64,000 nt of DNA from an uncultured Granulosicoccaceae bacterium (GTDB lineage: Bacteria > Pseudomonadota > Gammaproteobacteria > Granulosicoccales > Granulosicoccaceae): the NCBI GenBank assembly GCA_938005265.1, contig CALLOA010000128.1:1-64000 (forward strand), written 5' to 3'. The translations under genes and the position numbers were made by a program. Below the pieces are notes generated by a model. It did no database searches. It was not told the DNA's origin and saw only the letters and a list, made by a program, of their open reading frames with translations. Within the stretch, counting starts at the first letter, position 1, and each line of letters opens with the position of its first letter. Of this stretch, positions 16,508 through 24,730 are shown piece by piece.

Positions 16508-17911
16508 TTGAAAATTAGAATATTAAACCAGATGATACTACGCGCACTATTGCCAGCAGTTGCCAGCGCCAGTCTCATGTTCGTCAGCTCCGCTCACTCC
16601 GGGGGATTTGCCCTGATAGAAATAGGTGCATCAGGAATGGGCAATGCCTATGCCGGAGCATCTGCCGTCAGCGCGGATTCTTCGACTGTGTGGTTCAATC
16701 CAGCCGGTATGACAGAGCTGGAGAACGCCCAGTTCACTATAGCCGGCCATGTACTGGCAACAGACACGTCCTTCACTGACAGAGGCTCAAGAGTCAGCAC
16801 CCTCCTTGGTGGAGGGCCAGTGGACGGTGATGGTTCTGTAGATATCGGCAGCACAACCTTTATTCCCAACCTTTTTTATACCCGGCATCTGAACAGTAAA
16901 TTGTCTTATGGACTGGGTATCACAGTACCGTTCGGTTCATCCACCGAGTACGACGACGATTGGACTGGTCGCTATCAATCGGTTGAGTCCGGTGTACAGG
17001 TCATCGATATCAATCCGACCATTGCCTACCGCATCAATGACAAGGTCAGTATCGGAGGCGGCATCAGTTTGCAGCTGATGGAAGCAACATTGGGAAGTGC
17101 TGTGGACAGTGGTGCCGTTTGCTCATCTATTGAAGCTGCCAGTGACGCAGTTCCTGAGGGTACTTGCCAAATGCAGGGGCTGATACCCGGTATGCTGGCG
17201 ACAGATTCAGCTGCAGTCATCGAGGGTGACAGCACAGGACTTACTTTTAATATTGCCGCTCTGTTCAAGCCGCAGGAATCAACTCTGCTGGGTATTGCCT
17301 ACCGGCATAGTCTCGACCATACCATTGAAGGGGACGCTGACTTCGATGTGAACCCGGCTCTTGCACCGTTCGTCGCCAATAGCGGACTGTTTATCGATGG
17401 TGGCGCTGAAGCTGAAGCCAATCTGCCAGCTCAACTGGCTTTCTCAGTCGCGCACAAAACCAGTGAAAATCTGCAGTGGCTTGCGGATGTGACCTGGACA
17501 GGATGGAGTTCCATCGAAGAAATTCGCATCGTATTCGACAACGAAAACCAGCCTGATTCACCGACACCACTGCAGTGGGAAGACGTTCTGCGTGTATCTG
17601 CCGGAGTCAACTACAAGCTGAACAACAAACTCACCTTGCGTGGCGGGCTGGCATTCGATCAGGAAGCCATTCCTTCCCCCAACCTGCGTTCACCTCGAGT
17701 GCCAGGCAATGACAGAACCTGGATAAGCTTTGGCGCTGGCTACAACATCAGCCCACGCGTTTCACTGGATTTCGGCTTTGCCCACCTCATGCTCGATGAA
17801 ACACCAATTGACAATAATGTACTTGATGCTTCCGGCTCGCAGGTAGTACGCGGACTCTATGATTCGTCGGTAAATATTCTCAGTGCCCAATTCAACTGGA
17901 ATTTCAAGTAG
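16508..17911 (+). CDS. fadL: FadL-family outer membrane long-chain fatty acid transporter
   Basis: About 467 residues. The start is TTG at 16508, five nt after a perfect AGGAGG; the frame is open further upstream but without a ribosome site. A signal peptide ends near SSAHS, and the mature protein begins GGFALIEIGASGMGNAYAG, the N-terminal hatch segment typical of FadL. WFNPAGM follows, then repeated amphipathic beta strands with a C-terminal Phe (SAQFNWNF plus Lys). The family forms a 14-strand outer-membrane barrel that passes hydrophobic substrates by lateral diffusion. The volA-type gene begins 9 nt downstream, matching the Vibrio fadL-volA pair, so a role in taking up fatty acids released from lysophospholipid is likely. 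Confidence 0.9.
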   Translation: MKIRILNQMILRALLPAVASASLMFVSSAHSGGFALIEIGASGMGNAYAGASAVSADSSTVWFNPAGMTELENAQFTIAGHVLATDTSFTDRGSRVSTLLGGGPVDGDGSVDIGSTTFIPNLFYTRHLNSKLSYGLGITVPFGSSTEYDDDWTGRYQSVESGVQVIDINPTIAYRINDKVSIGGGISLQLMEATLGSAVDSGAVCSSIEAASDAVPEGTCQMQGLIPGMLATDSAAVIEGDSTGLTFNIAALFKPQESTLLGIAYRHSLDHTIEGDADFDVNPALAPFVANSGLFIDGGAEAEANLPAQLAFSVAHKTSENLQWLADVTWTGWSSIEEIRIVFDNENQPDSPTPLQWEDVLRVSAGVNYKLNNKLTLRGGLAFDQEAIPSPNLRSPRVPGNDRTWISFGAGYNISPRVSLDFGFAHLMLDETPIDNNVLDASGSQVVRGLYDSSVNILSAQFNWNFK

Positions 17912-17920
17912 GAGAGCCAT

Positions 17921-19921
17921 ATGACATTCTCAATAAAACCGACGAGAGCTGTCTCTGACAGAAGCCTGCGCAGCAAAGCGGGTGCGGCTATAGCCAGTGC
18001 GATGGTGGTAATGCTACTGGGCTCATGCTCCAGCGACAGTAATTTCCCGTTTGATCAGGCACTATCAGATTTCAACCCGACAGACGGTACCATCCCGTTT
18101 CCAAACGGCTTGCTGTTTGCCGGCAGCGAAGATGGCACACTTAACATTCCTGTGGCTGATCCAACAGACTTTAGTAATCCGCAGGTCGCACTCAACGCTC
18201 TTGATGGGTTTTCAACTACCGAGCCTGCGACGACTTCGTTCGAACAGGCACTGGCTGCCGACTCTTTGGTTGTGGGACAGACAGTAAGGGTGTTTCAGCT
18301 GGAAGCCGACCCTATAACCCAGGCCCCACTAAGCGTCATTCGTGAACTGGACGGGTCCGAAATTCTCGCCACACCTGCTGGAGATGGCAGCACCCTGGCC
18401 ATAGTTCCCCTGCGTCCCTTGCCGGAAAACTCAAACTTCATGATTGTTGTTACCAATGGCATCAGGGATGCCGTAGATGGCTTACCCATAGGGCGTTCGC
18501 CGTGGTTCAACATTGTTGCAGATCAAGGTGATCAGCTCGATCCCGACGGTGCAACCGGAGCCTTGATACCACTTAGTCAGTTGACTAACCAATTACTGAA
18601 CCTGGCTGGCAGTCAGGGTGTAGGTCGTGGTTCGGTTGTTCTGACCTGGAATTTTAAAACCCAATCTACAACACCTGTTTTGCAAGCGGCCAAGAACAAT
18701 GCAGTCGCGTCTAATCTTGTGGTTGGTCCTACCGGCCTCAACACCGCGGCTGTGGGTGGTTTTGGTGCAGCTGACATTCTGGCAGGCTCATTGGACGTAC
18801 CTTATTATTTACAACCCGCTGCCAACCCCAATGACCCGACGCCTCTTACCAGCTTCTGGACCGGGCAGGAAGGTTCTAATCTAACCGCGTTCAATCCGCA
18901 ACCTGAATTGGTGAGCACGCAAACCATTCCGGTATTGATGACCGTCCCGAATGCCAATGCAGGGGTCGGTGAGAGGCCACCTGAAGGCTGGCCGGTAGCG
19001 ATTTTCCAACACGGTATCACGCGTGATCGCAGCGACATGCTAGCGCTTGCCGATACCATGGCAGCAGCAGGTTTTGCTGTGATCAGCATCGATATACCGC
19101 TGCATGGGATTACGGATACCAGCTCCCCGCTCTACTCAGGTGCCGAACGTACGTTTGATCTTGATTTGCAGAATGGCGACGGTGCACCGGGACCGGACGG
19201 GGTTATCGACGGCTCCGGCAGCTACTTCTACAACCTGCAAAACCTGCTTAATACCCGTGACAATTTTCGTCAGGGAATAGCGGACTTGTGGACTCTGAGT
19301 GCCAGTGTTGGCAACCTTGCAGAAATCAACGGTGAGCGCAAAGCATTTATCGGATTTTCACTGGGAGCGATTATCGGCTCAACCATGCTGGCATTCGATG
19401 ATAGTTTCAATAGCGCAACACTTGCGAGCCCGGGTGGCGGCACCGCGCGTCTGCTTGCAGCGTCTCCGGCCTTTGGCCCGGAGATCATTGCCGGTCTGGA
19501 AGCTGCGACGCAGATGTCACTGGAGACACCCGCCGGACAGGCATTCCTGAACACCTTCCTGAGTGCTACGCAAACCATTGTTGACTCAGCAGATCCGGTT
19601 AATCATGCTGCCGCTACTGCGGCGAGCGCACCTATCCATCTATCGCAAATACTGCCTGATCAGGTGGTTGTAGGCGCAGTACCTGGTGCGGCTCTGTCCG
19701 GCACCGAACCACTGGCACGGCTAATGGGACTACCCATCGTTAATGAGACCACTAGTGGCAGTGGCTGGGTCCGCTTCCTCGGGGGCACGCACGGCTCTAT
19801 ACTGGATCCGACATCTGATGCTGGTGTAACCATGGAATTACAAAACCAGATTGCTGTTTTTGCGGCGACTGAAGGTAATACATTGCAAATTAACGATCCA
19901 GCCTTGTTGGATGCGCCGTAG
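17921..19921 (+). CDS. volA: VolA/Pla-1-type surface lysophospholipase lipoprotein
   Basis: 666 residues. A lipobox MLLGSC (Cys36) predicts an outer-membrane lipoprotein. The N-terminal half is an Ig-like/beta domain (FPFPNGLLF-type opening is seen as TIPFPNGLLF). The C-terminal half is an alpha/beta hydrolase with an oxyanion-type QHG, nucleophile elbow GFSLG (Ser480) and a late GGTHG (His624). This is the VolA/Pla-1/cef lipase family (TIGR03502). In Vibrio, VolA cleaves lysophosphatidylcholine at the cell surface, and the freed fatty acid enters through FadL encoded beside it. The gene starts 9 nt after fadL with AGGAG upstream, so the two are surely co-transcribed. Confidence 0.9.
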   Translation: MTFSIKPTRAVSDRSLRSKAGAAIASAMVVMLLGSCSSDSNFPFDQALSDFNPTDGTIPFPNGLLFAGSEDGTLNIPVADPTDFSNPQVALNALDGFSTTEPATTSFEQALAADSLVVGQTVRVFQLEADPITQAPLSVIRELDGSEILATPAGDGSTLAIVPLRPLPENSNFMIVVTNGIRDAVDGLPIGRSPWFNIVADQGDQLDPDGATGALIPLSQLTNQLLNLAGSQGVGRGSVVLTWNFKTQSTTPVLQAAKNNAVASNLVVGPTGLNTAAVGGFGAADILAGSLDVPYYLQPAANPNDPTPLTSFWTGQEGSNLTAFNPQPELVSTQTIPVLMTVPNANAGVGERPPEGWPVAIFQHGITRDRSDMLALADTMAAAGFAVISIDIPLHGITDTSSPLYSGAERTFDLDLQNGDGAPGPDGVIDGSGSYFYNLQNLLNTRDNFRQGIADLWTLSASVGNLAEINGERKAFIGFSLGAIIGSTMLAFDDSFNSATLASPGGGTARLLAASPAFGPEIIAGLEAATQMSLETPAGQAFLNTFLSATQTIVDSADPVNHAAATAASAPIHLSQILPDQVVVGAVPGAALSGTEPLARLMGLPIVNETTSGSGWVRFLGGTHGSILDPTSDAGVTMELQNQIAVFAATEGNTLQINDPALLDAP

Positions 19922-19937
19922 CTGACAAAAGAACTGA

Positions 19938-19956
19938 CCCTACAATCGTAGGGTTT
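19938..19956 (+). terminator. Weak hairpin after volA
   Basis: CCCTAC-AATC-GTAGGG forms a 6-bp stem 16 nt after the volA stop, followed by only three T residues. It may be a weak terminator for fadL-volA. Confidence 0.35.
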
Positions 19957-20613
19957 ACAGTGAGATATCCTGATGATTCAAGGACGATCATCAGGTATCA
20001 ACAGATATATCGATCACTCCAGTCGCAGAGCTGAGGCTGCCACGCTCCAGCCTCCCCGCATTGCGGGTTAGGCACCTTCGTCAAGAACGGCTTTTTTTAC
20101 TTTTTCTACCAAGGTGATGCCGGGCAACGCGAGGCGCAACCTACCTGACAAAGCTCCGGCAAGTACGCGTGGGTGAGAAATCTGTTCGCTTGCCAACACT
20201 GCGAAAGGTCTGTTTAAAAATTTTGTAATAGCGTAAATGCCAAAGCTGTCGTAAACTCGCCACCGCTGACTAGTACAAACACAGATTCATCAACGACGAT
20301 TATGGATCTGGAGGAGTAGGGTTAAAAAAACAAGCGTGGGATCGCACAGAATCAGCGGAATCTCTCTGGTTGTTTATCTGATCACCGTCATCTTCGACTC
20401 TGGCTGGAATATTTATATTCATGCCAAATCAAAGTTGTAAACACGGGTTGATATACCGGGTTGAAAATACCGGTTTGAAAACGGGTTGCTTCAGCAGTCT
20501 GGAAGCCTCGGCGCAATGTGAGTTGCACCGATACGCCGGTGCAGAAGTAATCATCTGGAAGGCTTCGGACAATCAATTAGAGAAATTGACGAACAATAAC
20601 AATATACCGCTTT

Positions 20614-20641
20614 AAAAAAGCCGGCTAACGCCGGTTTTTTT
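20614..20641. terminator. Bidirectional Rho-independent terminator
   Basis: An A-rich left flank, stem CCGGC / GCCGG, loop TAAC, then seven T. The A and T flanks extend the stem, so it can work on both strands. On the minus strand it lies about 90 nt after fadE. Confidence 0.75.
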
Positions 20642-20730
20642 GTGCCCTGTTTTTTTACCTCTGAACCCTACCACTGCAAGTGTCGCACCTTGTTAACCCG
20701 ACCGGCTAACAAGGCACAGCAATAGCCTGG

Positions 20731-23202
20731 CTAAGCGACGTTCTGCCTGTCGGATTGAAATTCTCCGGGCATTGCCCCCTGGCGGAAATCCCTGGGGAAA
20801 TCATCGACCATAATAACTTTGTGAGTGGCACGTTCCGCCTCAACCAGCAGGCCAACCTCATCAGCTTCAATAATATTATTTTCAGCCATCTGCTCAAGCC
20901 AGGTCTTGTAGTCCATATCATAAGGGCGTTGTTCGCGGCTGCTGCGCAACTTTCTTGCAGCGGCACTGGCTGCTATGGTGCAGTTCAGCGCGTGCTCGAT
21001 ACAACCGGTAACGTCATCAGGATCAGTCGAGATGTAAGCGCCAGACGTCAATCTATCGCGCGCTTCAGACGGCTCCAGTAAGAGCTCTGCAGCTTGCCTT
21101 GTAAGTTTGTCATTGGGTGTGCGGTAACGACGGCCGAGCGGAAAAACTACGCCACGCAGTAAAATCCCGACGGGTACACTGGGGAAGTTACGCAGAATCT
21201 GGTCAATGGCAATCTGCACGTTGAACAGACAATGCCTTACAGACCATTCCATCAACGGCCGGTCGGCTTCCGGTCTGCCGGTATCTTCAAAACGCTTCAA
21301 TACGGCTGAGGCCATATACATGTACACCAATCCATCGGCAAAGCGCCCCGACAGCATTTCCTTTCGCTTCAAGGCACCGCCTAAAAACAGCATGGCGAAG
21401 TCAGACAGGAACGAGTACGCGGCACTCATACGTGCCAGTCTACGGTAGTACTTCGCGCTTGAATCATTAACCGGAGAACCAGCAAACCGGCCCTTGGTCA
21501 GACCGTGAAAAAACGCTCTGGCACCATTCTGAATGCCATAACCGATGTGCCCTCTTAAGGCTACATCAAAATCATCAAGTGCTTTGTCTCGATCAGGATT
21601 TGATGCGGCATTGATTTCATCAACCAGATAAGGATGGCAACGCATAGCCCCCTGGCCAAAGATAATCATACTGCGGGTAAGAATATTTGCACCTTCAACG
21701 GTTATACCTACGGGTACACCCTGATAAGGACGACCAACAAAATTGCCCGGCCCCATACAAATGCCCTTACCACCCACGATATCCATGGAATCATTTAATA
21801 CGGTTCGCATGGATTCAGTGTTGAAAAACTTCAGCATGCCGGAAACAACCGACGGCTTTTCGCCTTGATCGATCGCTGCACAGGTAAGCCTGCGACCGGA
21901 ATCCATAATATAGGTAAGCCCTGCAACACGACCCAGTGCTTCCTGAACGCCTTCAAATTTTCCAACCGGTAGGTTGAATTGCGTACGCACACGTGCATAG
22001 GCACCAACGTTGCGCGACAGTGCTTTACCTGATGCAACACCAGACGATGGCAGCGATATGCCCCGCCCCACCGACAGTGACTCCATCAACATGCGCCAGC
22101 CTTTGCCCAGCATCGGTTGACCACCAATGATCCAGTCCATCGGAATAAACACATCGTTGCCGCTGTTGGGGCCATTCATGAATGAGTGATTAAGCGGGAA
22201 GTGACGGCGCCCGATTTGAACACCTTCTGTTTTAGTAGGTATCAGTGCGCAGGTAATACCGAGATCTTCTTCGTCACCGAGAAGCTTGTCAGGATCGTAA
22301 GCCCGGAAGGCCAGACCAAGCAGTGTTGCTATCGGGCCAAGAGTGATATATCTCTTTTCCCAGGTGACACGCAAGCCAAGCACTTCTTTACCTTCGTACT
22401 GGCCTTTACAAACGATGCCATAATCGGGCATGGCTCCGGCATCAGATCCTGCAGTCGGCCCTGTCAAAGCAAAGCACGGTATTTCCTCTCCCTTTGCGAG
22501 CCGCGGCAGGTAATGATTCTTTTGATCATCCGTACCGTAATGAAGCAGCAGCTCAGCGGGCCCGAGCGAGTTCGGTACCATAACGCTCACACCACCAGTC
22601 ACACTGCGCGTTGAAAGCTTCATAACAACTTCAGAATGCCCCAGGGCTGTGAACCCGAGACCACCGTATTCCTTTGGTATAACCATACCAAGGAAACGAT
22701 TATCCTTGATGTACTGCCAGACATGTTCCGGCAAGTCATTTAGCCCGTAGGTGATTTCCCAGTCATCAAGCATGCCGCACAATTCATCTGTTGGCCCGTC
22801 AACGAACGCCTGTTCTTCTGCTGTAAGCCGGGCTTCAGGGTACTCGAGCAAGTTCTTCCAATCAGGCTCACCACGGAAAAGTTCGCCTTCCCACCATACT
22901 GTTCCGGCATCAATCGCCGCGCGCTCTGTATCCGACATGGGTGGTAGAACAGCTTTGACGTACTTGAGCAGCGGGCTGCTGACAAATCGCTTTCGCAAGG
23001 GCTCAACATTGAACAACACTGCGACCGCAATCGCTGCAAGTGTAAGTACTACACCAATTGCTCCACCCAGAAACCCGAAACGCCAGGCAATCAAAGTGAC
23101 CATGGCTGCTATGACAGTGGCAGGTAGCAGGCCCGGTTTCAGAGTGGCGATAAGGTATGCTGATACCAGAATAACGACCAGCCAAAACAGCAATACAATC
23201 AT
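20731..23202 (-). CDS. fadE: Acyl-CoA dehydrogenase FadE
   Basis: 823 residues, close to E. coli FadE (814). Two to three hydrophobic segments at 1-66 anchor it to the inner membrane. The dehydrogenase body follows: FALTGPTAGSDAGA substrate/FAD segment, then VGRGISLP. The catalytic base is Glu503 in TVEGANILTRS. The C-terminus is the FadE-specific DUF1974 region. It catalyses the first step of beta-oxidation, acyl-CoA to trans-2-enoyl-CoA. The start ATG has AGGAG upstream. A FadR-like operator lies 154 nt upstream, and the fatty acid uptake genes fadL-volA lie on the other side of the terminator, so the locus as a whole handles lipid use. Confidence 0.96.
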   Translation of the reverse strand: MIVLLFWLVVILVSAYLIATLKPGLLPATVIAAMVTLIAWRFGFLGGAIGVVLTLAAIAVAVLFNVEPLRKRFVSSPLLKYVKAVLPPMSDTERAAIDAGTVWWEGELFRGEPDWKNLLEYPEARLTAEEQAFVDGPTDELCGMLDDWEITYGLNDLPEHVWQYIKDNRFLGMVIPKEYGGLGFTALGHSEVVMKLSTRSVTGGVSVMVPNSLGPAELLLHYGTDDQKNHYLPRLAKGEEIPCFALTGPTAGSDAGAMPDYGIVCKGQYEGKEVLGLRVTWEKRYITLGPIATLLGLAFRAYDPDKLLGDEEDLGITCALIPTKTEGVQIGRRHFPLNHSFMNGPNSGNDVFIPMDWIIGGQPMLGKGWRMLMESLSVGRGISLPSSGVASGKALSRNVGAYARVRTQFNLPVGKFEGVQEALGRVAGLTYIMDSGRRLTCAAIDQGEKPSVVSGMLKFFNTESMRTVLNDSMDIVGGKGICMGPGNFVGRPYQGVPVGITVEGANILTRSMIIFGQGAMRCHPYLVDEINAASNPDRDKALDDFDVALRGHIGYGIQNGARAFFHGLTKGRFAGSPVNDSSAKYYRRLARMSAAYSFLSDFAMLFLGGALKRKEMLSGRFADGLVYMYMASAVLKRFEDTGRPEADRPLMEWSVRHCLFNVQIAIDQILRNFPSVPVGILLRGVVFPLGRRYRTPNDKLTRQAAELLLEPSEARDRLTSGAYISTDPDDVTGCIEHALNCTIAASAAARKLRSSREQRPYDMDYKTWLEQMAENNIIEADEVGLLVEAERATHKVIMVDDFPRDFRQGAMPGEFQSDRQNVA

Positions 23203-23355
23203 GGAGTAACTCCTATAAAAACAATCAAAAATGAAACTGAGAATAACCTTGCAGCCAAAGCGTGCCGGTAGCTGGCTTTGTTGGAGTGATCATCTGCATT
23301 TATACGGGGTGCGAGATTATCCTGCTTGGTGCGGGAGGGTTTACGCGGCGCACCC

Positions 23356-23368
23356 CTGGTACGACCAG
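23356..23368. promoter_or_regulatory. FadR-like operator upstream of fadE
   Basis: CTGGTACGACCAG is a perfect palindrome (5-bp arms, ACG centre) and equals the core of the E. coli fadBA FadR operator as I recall it. It lies in the 375-nt gap between the divergent fadE and folE genes, 154 nt before the fadE ATG and 210 nt before folE. A minus-strand TATAAA lies between it and fadE. FadR regulation of fadE is the natural reading. The rest of the gap (23203-23577) holds nothing else I can name. Confidence 0.6.
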
Positions 23369-23577
23369 CCTTTGCCTGTTAGCGGCGAAAACCACTCAAC
23401 AGCTTATCAAGAAAGCAGCCAATTATTGCCAATATTGACTATAGGTAAGCATAATCGCATAGATTATAACAAGATATCTCATCGCCAATGACCTCGGGAA
23501 GGATTTCCCGGCTTTTCGGGCATATCATGTTGCTGGCAATTACGATTTCCTTGCACATCTGGATTAAACTATAAAGC

Positions 23578-24132
23578 ATGAAAAACCTAATCGACGCCTA
23601 TAGCAAGATCATTGAAAGTACAGGTGAAGACCTTAGCCGTGACGGTTTGCAGCGTACTCCGGAACGGGCAGCCAAGGCACTTGCTTTTCTGACCCGTGGT
23701 TATGATCAGACGCTGGAGGAAGTCGTCAACAATGCGATTTTTGAATCCGACAGTGATGAAATGGTGATCGTTCGCGATATTGAGCTTTATTCCTTGTGCG
23801 AACACCATTTGTTACCTTTTATCGGCAAGTGCCATGTCGCCTATCTGCCGAAGGGAAAGGTACTCGGGCTTTCAAAGGTTGCGCGCATTGTCGATATGTA
23901 CGCCAGACGTTTCCAGATCCAGGAAAACCTGACCCGGCAGATTGCAATGGCGGTAAGTGATGTCACTGGTGGTATAGGTGTCGCTGTGATAGTTGAAGCT
24001 CAGCATATGTGCATGATGATGAGAGGGGTGGAAAAACAGAATTCTTCCATGACAACCTCAAGTATGCTTGGGCGGTTCCGAACCGACATCAATACTCGAA
24101 ATGAGTTTCTGACGTTGGTTAATCGAGGTTGA
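23578..24132 (+). CDS. folE: GTP cyclohydrolase I
   Basis: 184 residues, the normal length for the type I enzyme. Zinc ligands are visible: Cys74 and His77 in [10 protein letters not shown], and Cys145 in [10 protein letters not shown]. The [19 protein letters not shown] segment is the usual FolE core. It converts GTP to 7,8-dihydroneopterin triphosphate, the first step of folate (and often queuosine) synthesis. It is alone on the plus strand here, divergent from fadE and convergent with the Atm1-type gene. There is no strong ribosome site before the ATG. Confidence 0.97.
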   Translation: MKNLIDAYSKIIESTGEDLSRDGLQRTPERAAKALAFLTRGYDQTLEEVVNNAIFESDSDEMVIVRDIELYSLCEHHLLPFIGKCHVAYLPKGKVLGLSKVARIVDMYARRFQIQENLTRQIAMAVSDVTGGIGVAVIVEAQHMCMMMRGVEKQNSSMTTSSMLGRFRTDINTRNEFLTLVNRG

Positions 24133-24154
24133 TTTAACCTCTAAGCCAGCATGC

Positions 24155-24172
24155 GGTTGTAGCCAACTTTTT
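24155..24172 (+). terminator. Short hairpin with T-tract after folE
   Basis: GGTTG-TAG-CCAAC followed by five T, 22 nt after the folE stop. The stem has only 5 bp, so the call is tentative. Confidence 0.45.
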
Positions 24173-24314
24173 ATGTCCGGACCGCACCCGATGTGCCGAT
24201 GCTTGTCTGGGCGGGACGCCAAAAACTACGTCCGTGTAAGGCTTATGACGGCGCATCCTTACTGCTTGAAACCCTATCATCCAACCTGTTTGCTGTTCTC
24301 TATTGAACTGACCG

Positions 24315-24430
24315 CTCCGGTGTGCCGATGCTTGTCTGGGCGGGACGCCAAAAACTACGTCCGTGTAAGGCTTATGGCGCCGCATCCATGCGGCTTAATA
24401 CCCGCCCTGACAAGCATCGACACGCCGGGG
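24315..24430. repeat. MITE-like type B element, copy 1
   Basis: 116 nt bounded by 30-bp inverted ends (24315-24344 and 24401-24430) that match at 26 of 30 positions. A perfect inner hairpin GCCGCATCCATGCGGC lies at 24379-24394. The whole element can fold into one long stem-loop. No clear target-site duplication is seen. Confidence 0.75.
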
Positions 24431-24564
24431 CTGCATTTGTTGTTTTATTCGCTTGCGGGCGGGACACCAAAAAACTACGTCCGTGTAAGGCTTATGACGG
24501 CGCATCCTTACTGCTTGAAACCCTATCATCCATGCCTGTTTGCAGTTCTCTATTGAACTGAACG

Positions 24565-24681
24565 CCCCGGCATGCCGATGCTTGGCAGAGCGGGACGCCA
24601 AAAAACTACGTCCATGTAAGGCTTATGGCGCCGCATCCCTGCGGCTTAAAACCCGCCCTGACAAACATCGACACGCCGGGG
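24565..24681. repeat. MITE-like type B element, copy 2
   Basis: 117 nt bounded by 30-bp inverted ends (24565-24594 and 24652-24681). It carries the same inner hairpin with one changed base (GCCGCA-TCCC-TGCGGC). About 50 nt separate it from the Atm1-type gene stop. Confidence 0.75.
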
Positions 24682-24730
24682 CTACATTGGTTGTTCAACT
24701 CTATAATCGAATATCTATAGACCCAGAGAC

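Larger units (their letters stand above)
19922..20730. other. 809-nt intergenic stretch between volA and fadE (convergent)
   Basis: No convincing gene. It holds the weak volA hairpin, another small hairpin CCCGC-ATT-GCGGG near 20056-20068, and a strong hairpin at 20614-20641. A 64-codon plus frame (20421-20615) ends exactly at that strong hairpin but has no ribosome site and no recognisable domain. Near 20440-20490 there is a degenerate CGGGTTGA-like repeat. Confidence 0.5.
24187..24681. repeat. Array of four related repeat units (A-B-A-B) between folE and Atm1-type gene
   Basis: A shared 35-36 nt core (opening GGGACGCCAAAAACTACGTC) occurs at 24213-24247, 24342-24376, 24461-24496 and 24592-24627. 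Units 1 and 3 (type A) share one 3' half that includes CTGCTTGAAACCCTATCATC. Units 2 and 4 (type B) share another. The A-B pair is therefore duplicated with a period of about 250 nt. The array fills the gap between two convergent genes. No protein, tRNA or spacer structure is seen. Short frames through it are by-products of the repeat. Confidence 0.9.

Noticed and set aside
24173-24556. Plus-strand open frames through the repeat array
   Set aside because: They exist because the repeat core lacks stops in one frame; no ribosome site and no recognisable protein.
24187-24681. Possible CRISPR array
   Set aside because: Only four units, unequal 119-131 nt spacing, and the intervening sequence is itself repeated; no cas genes.
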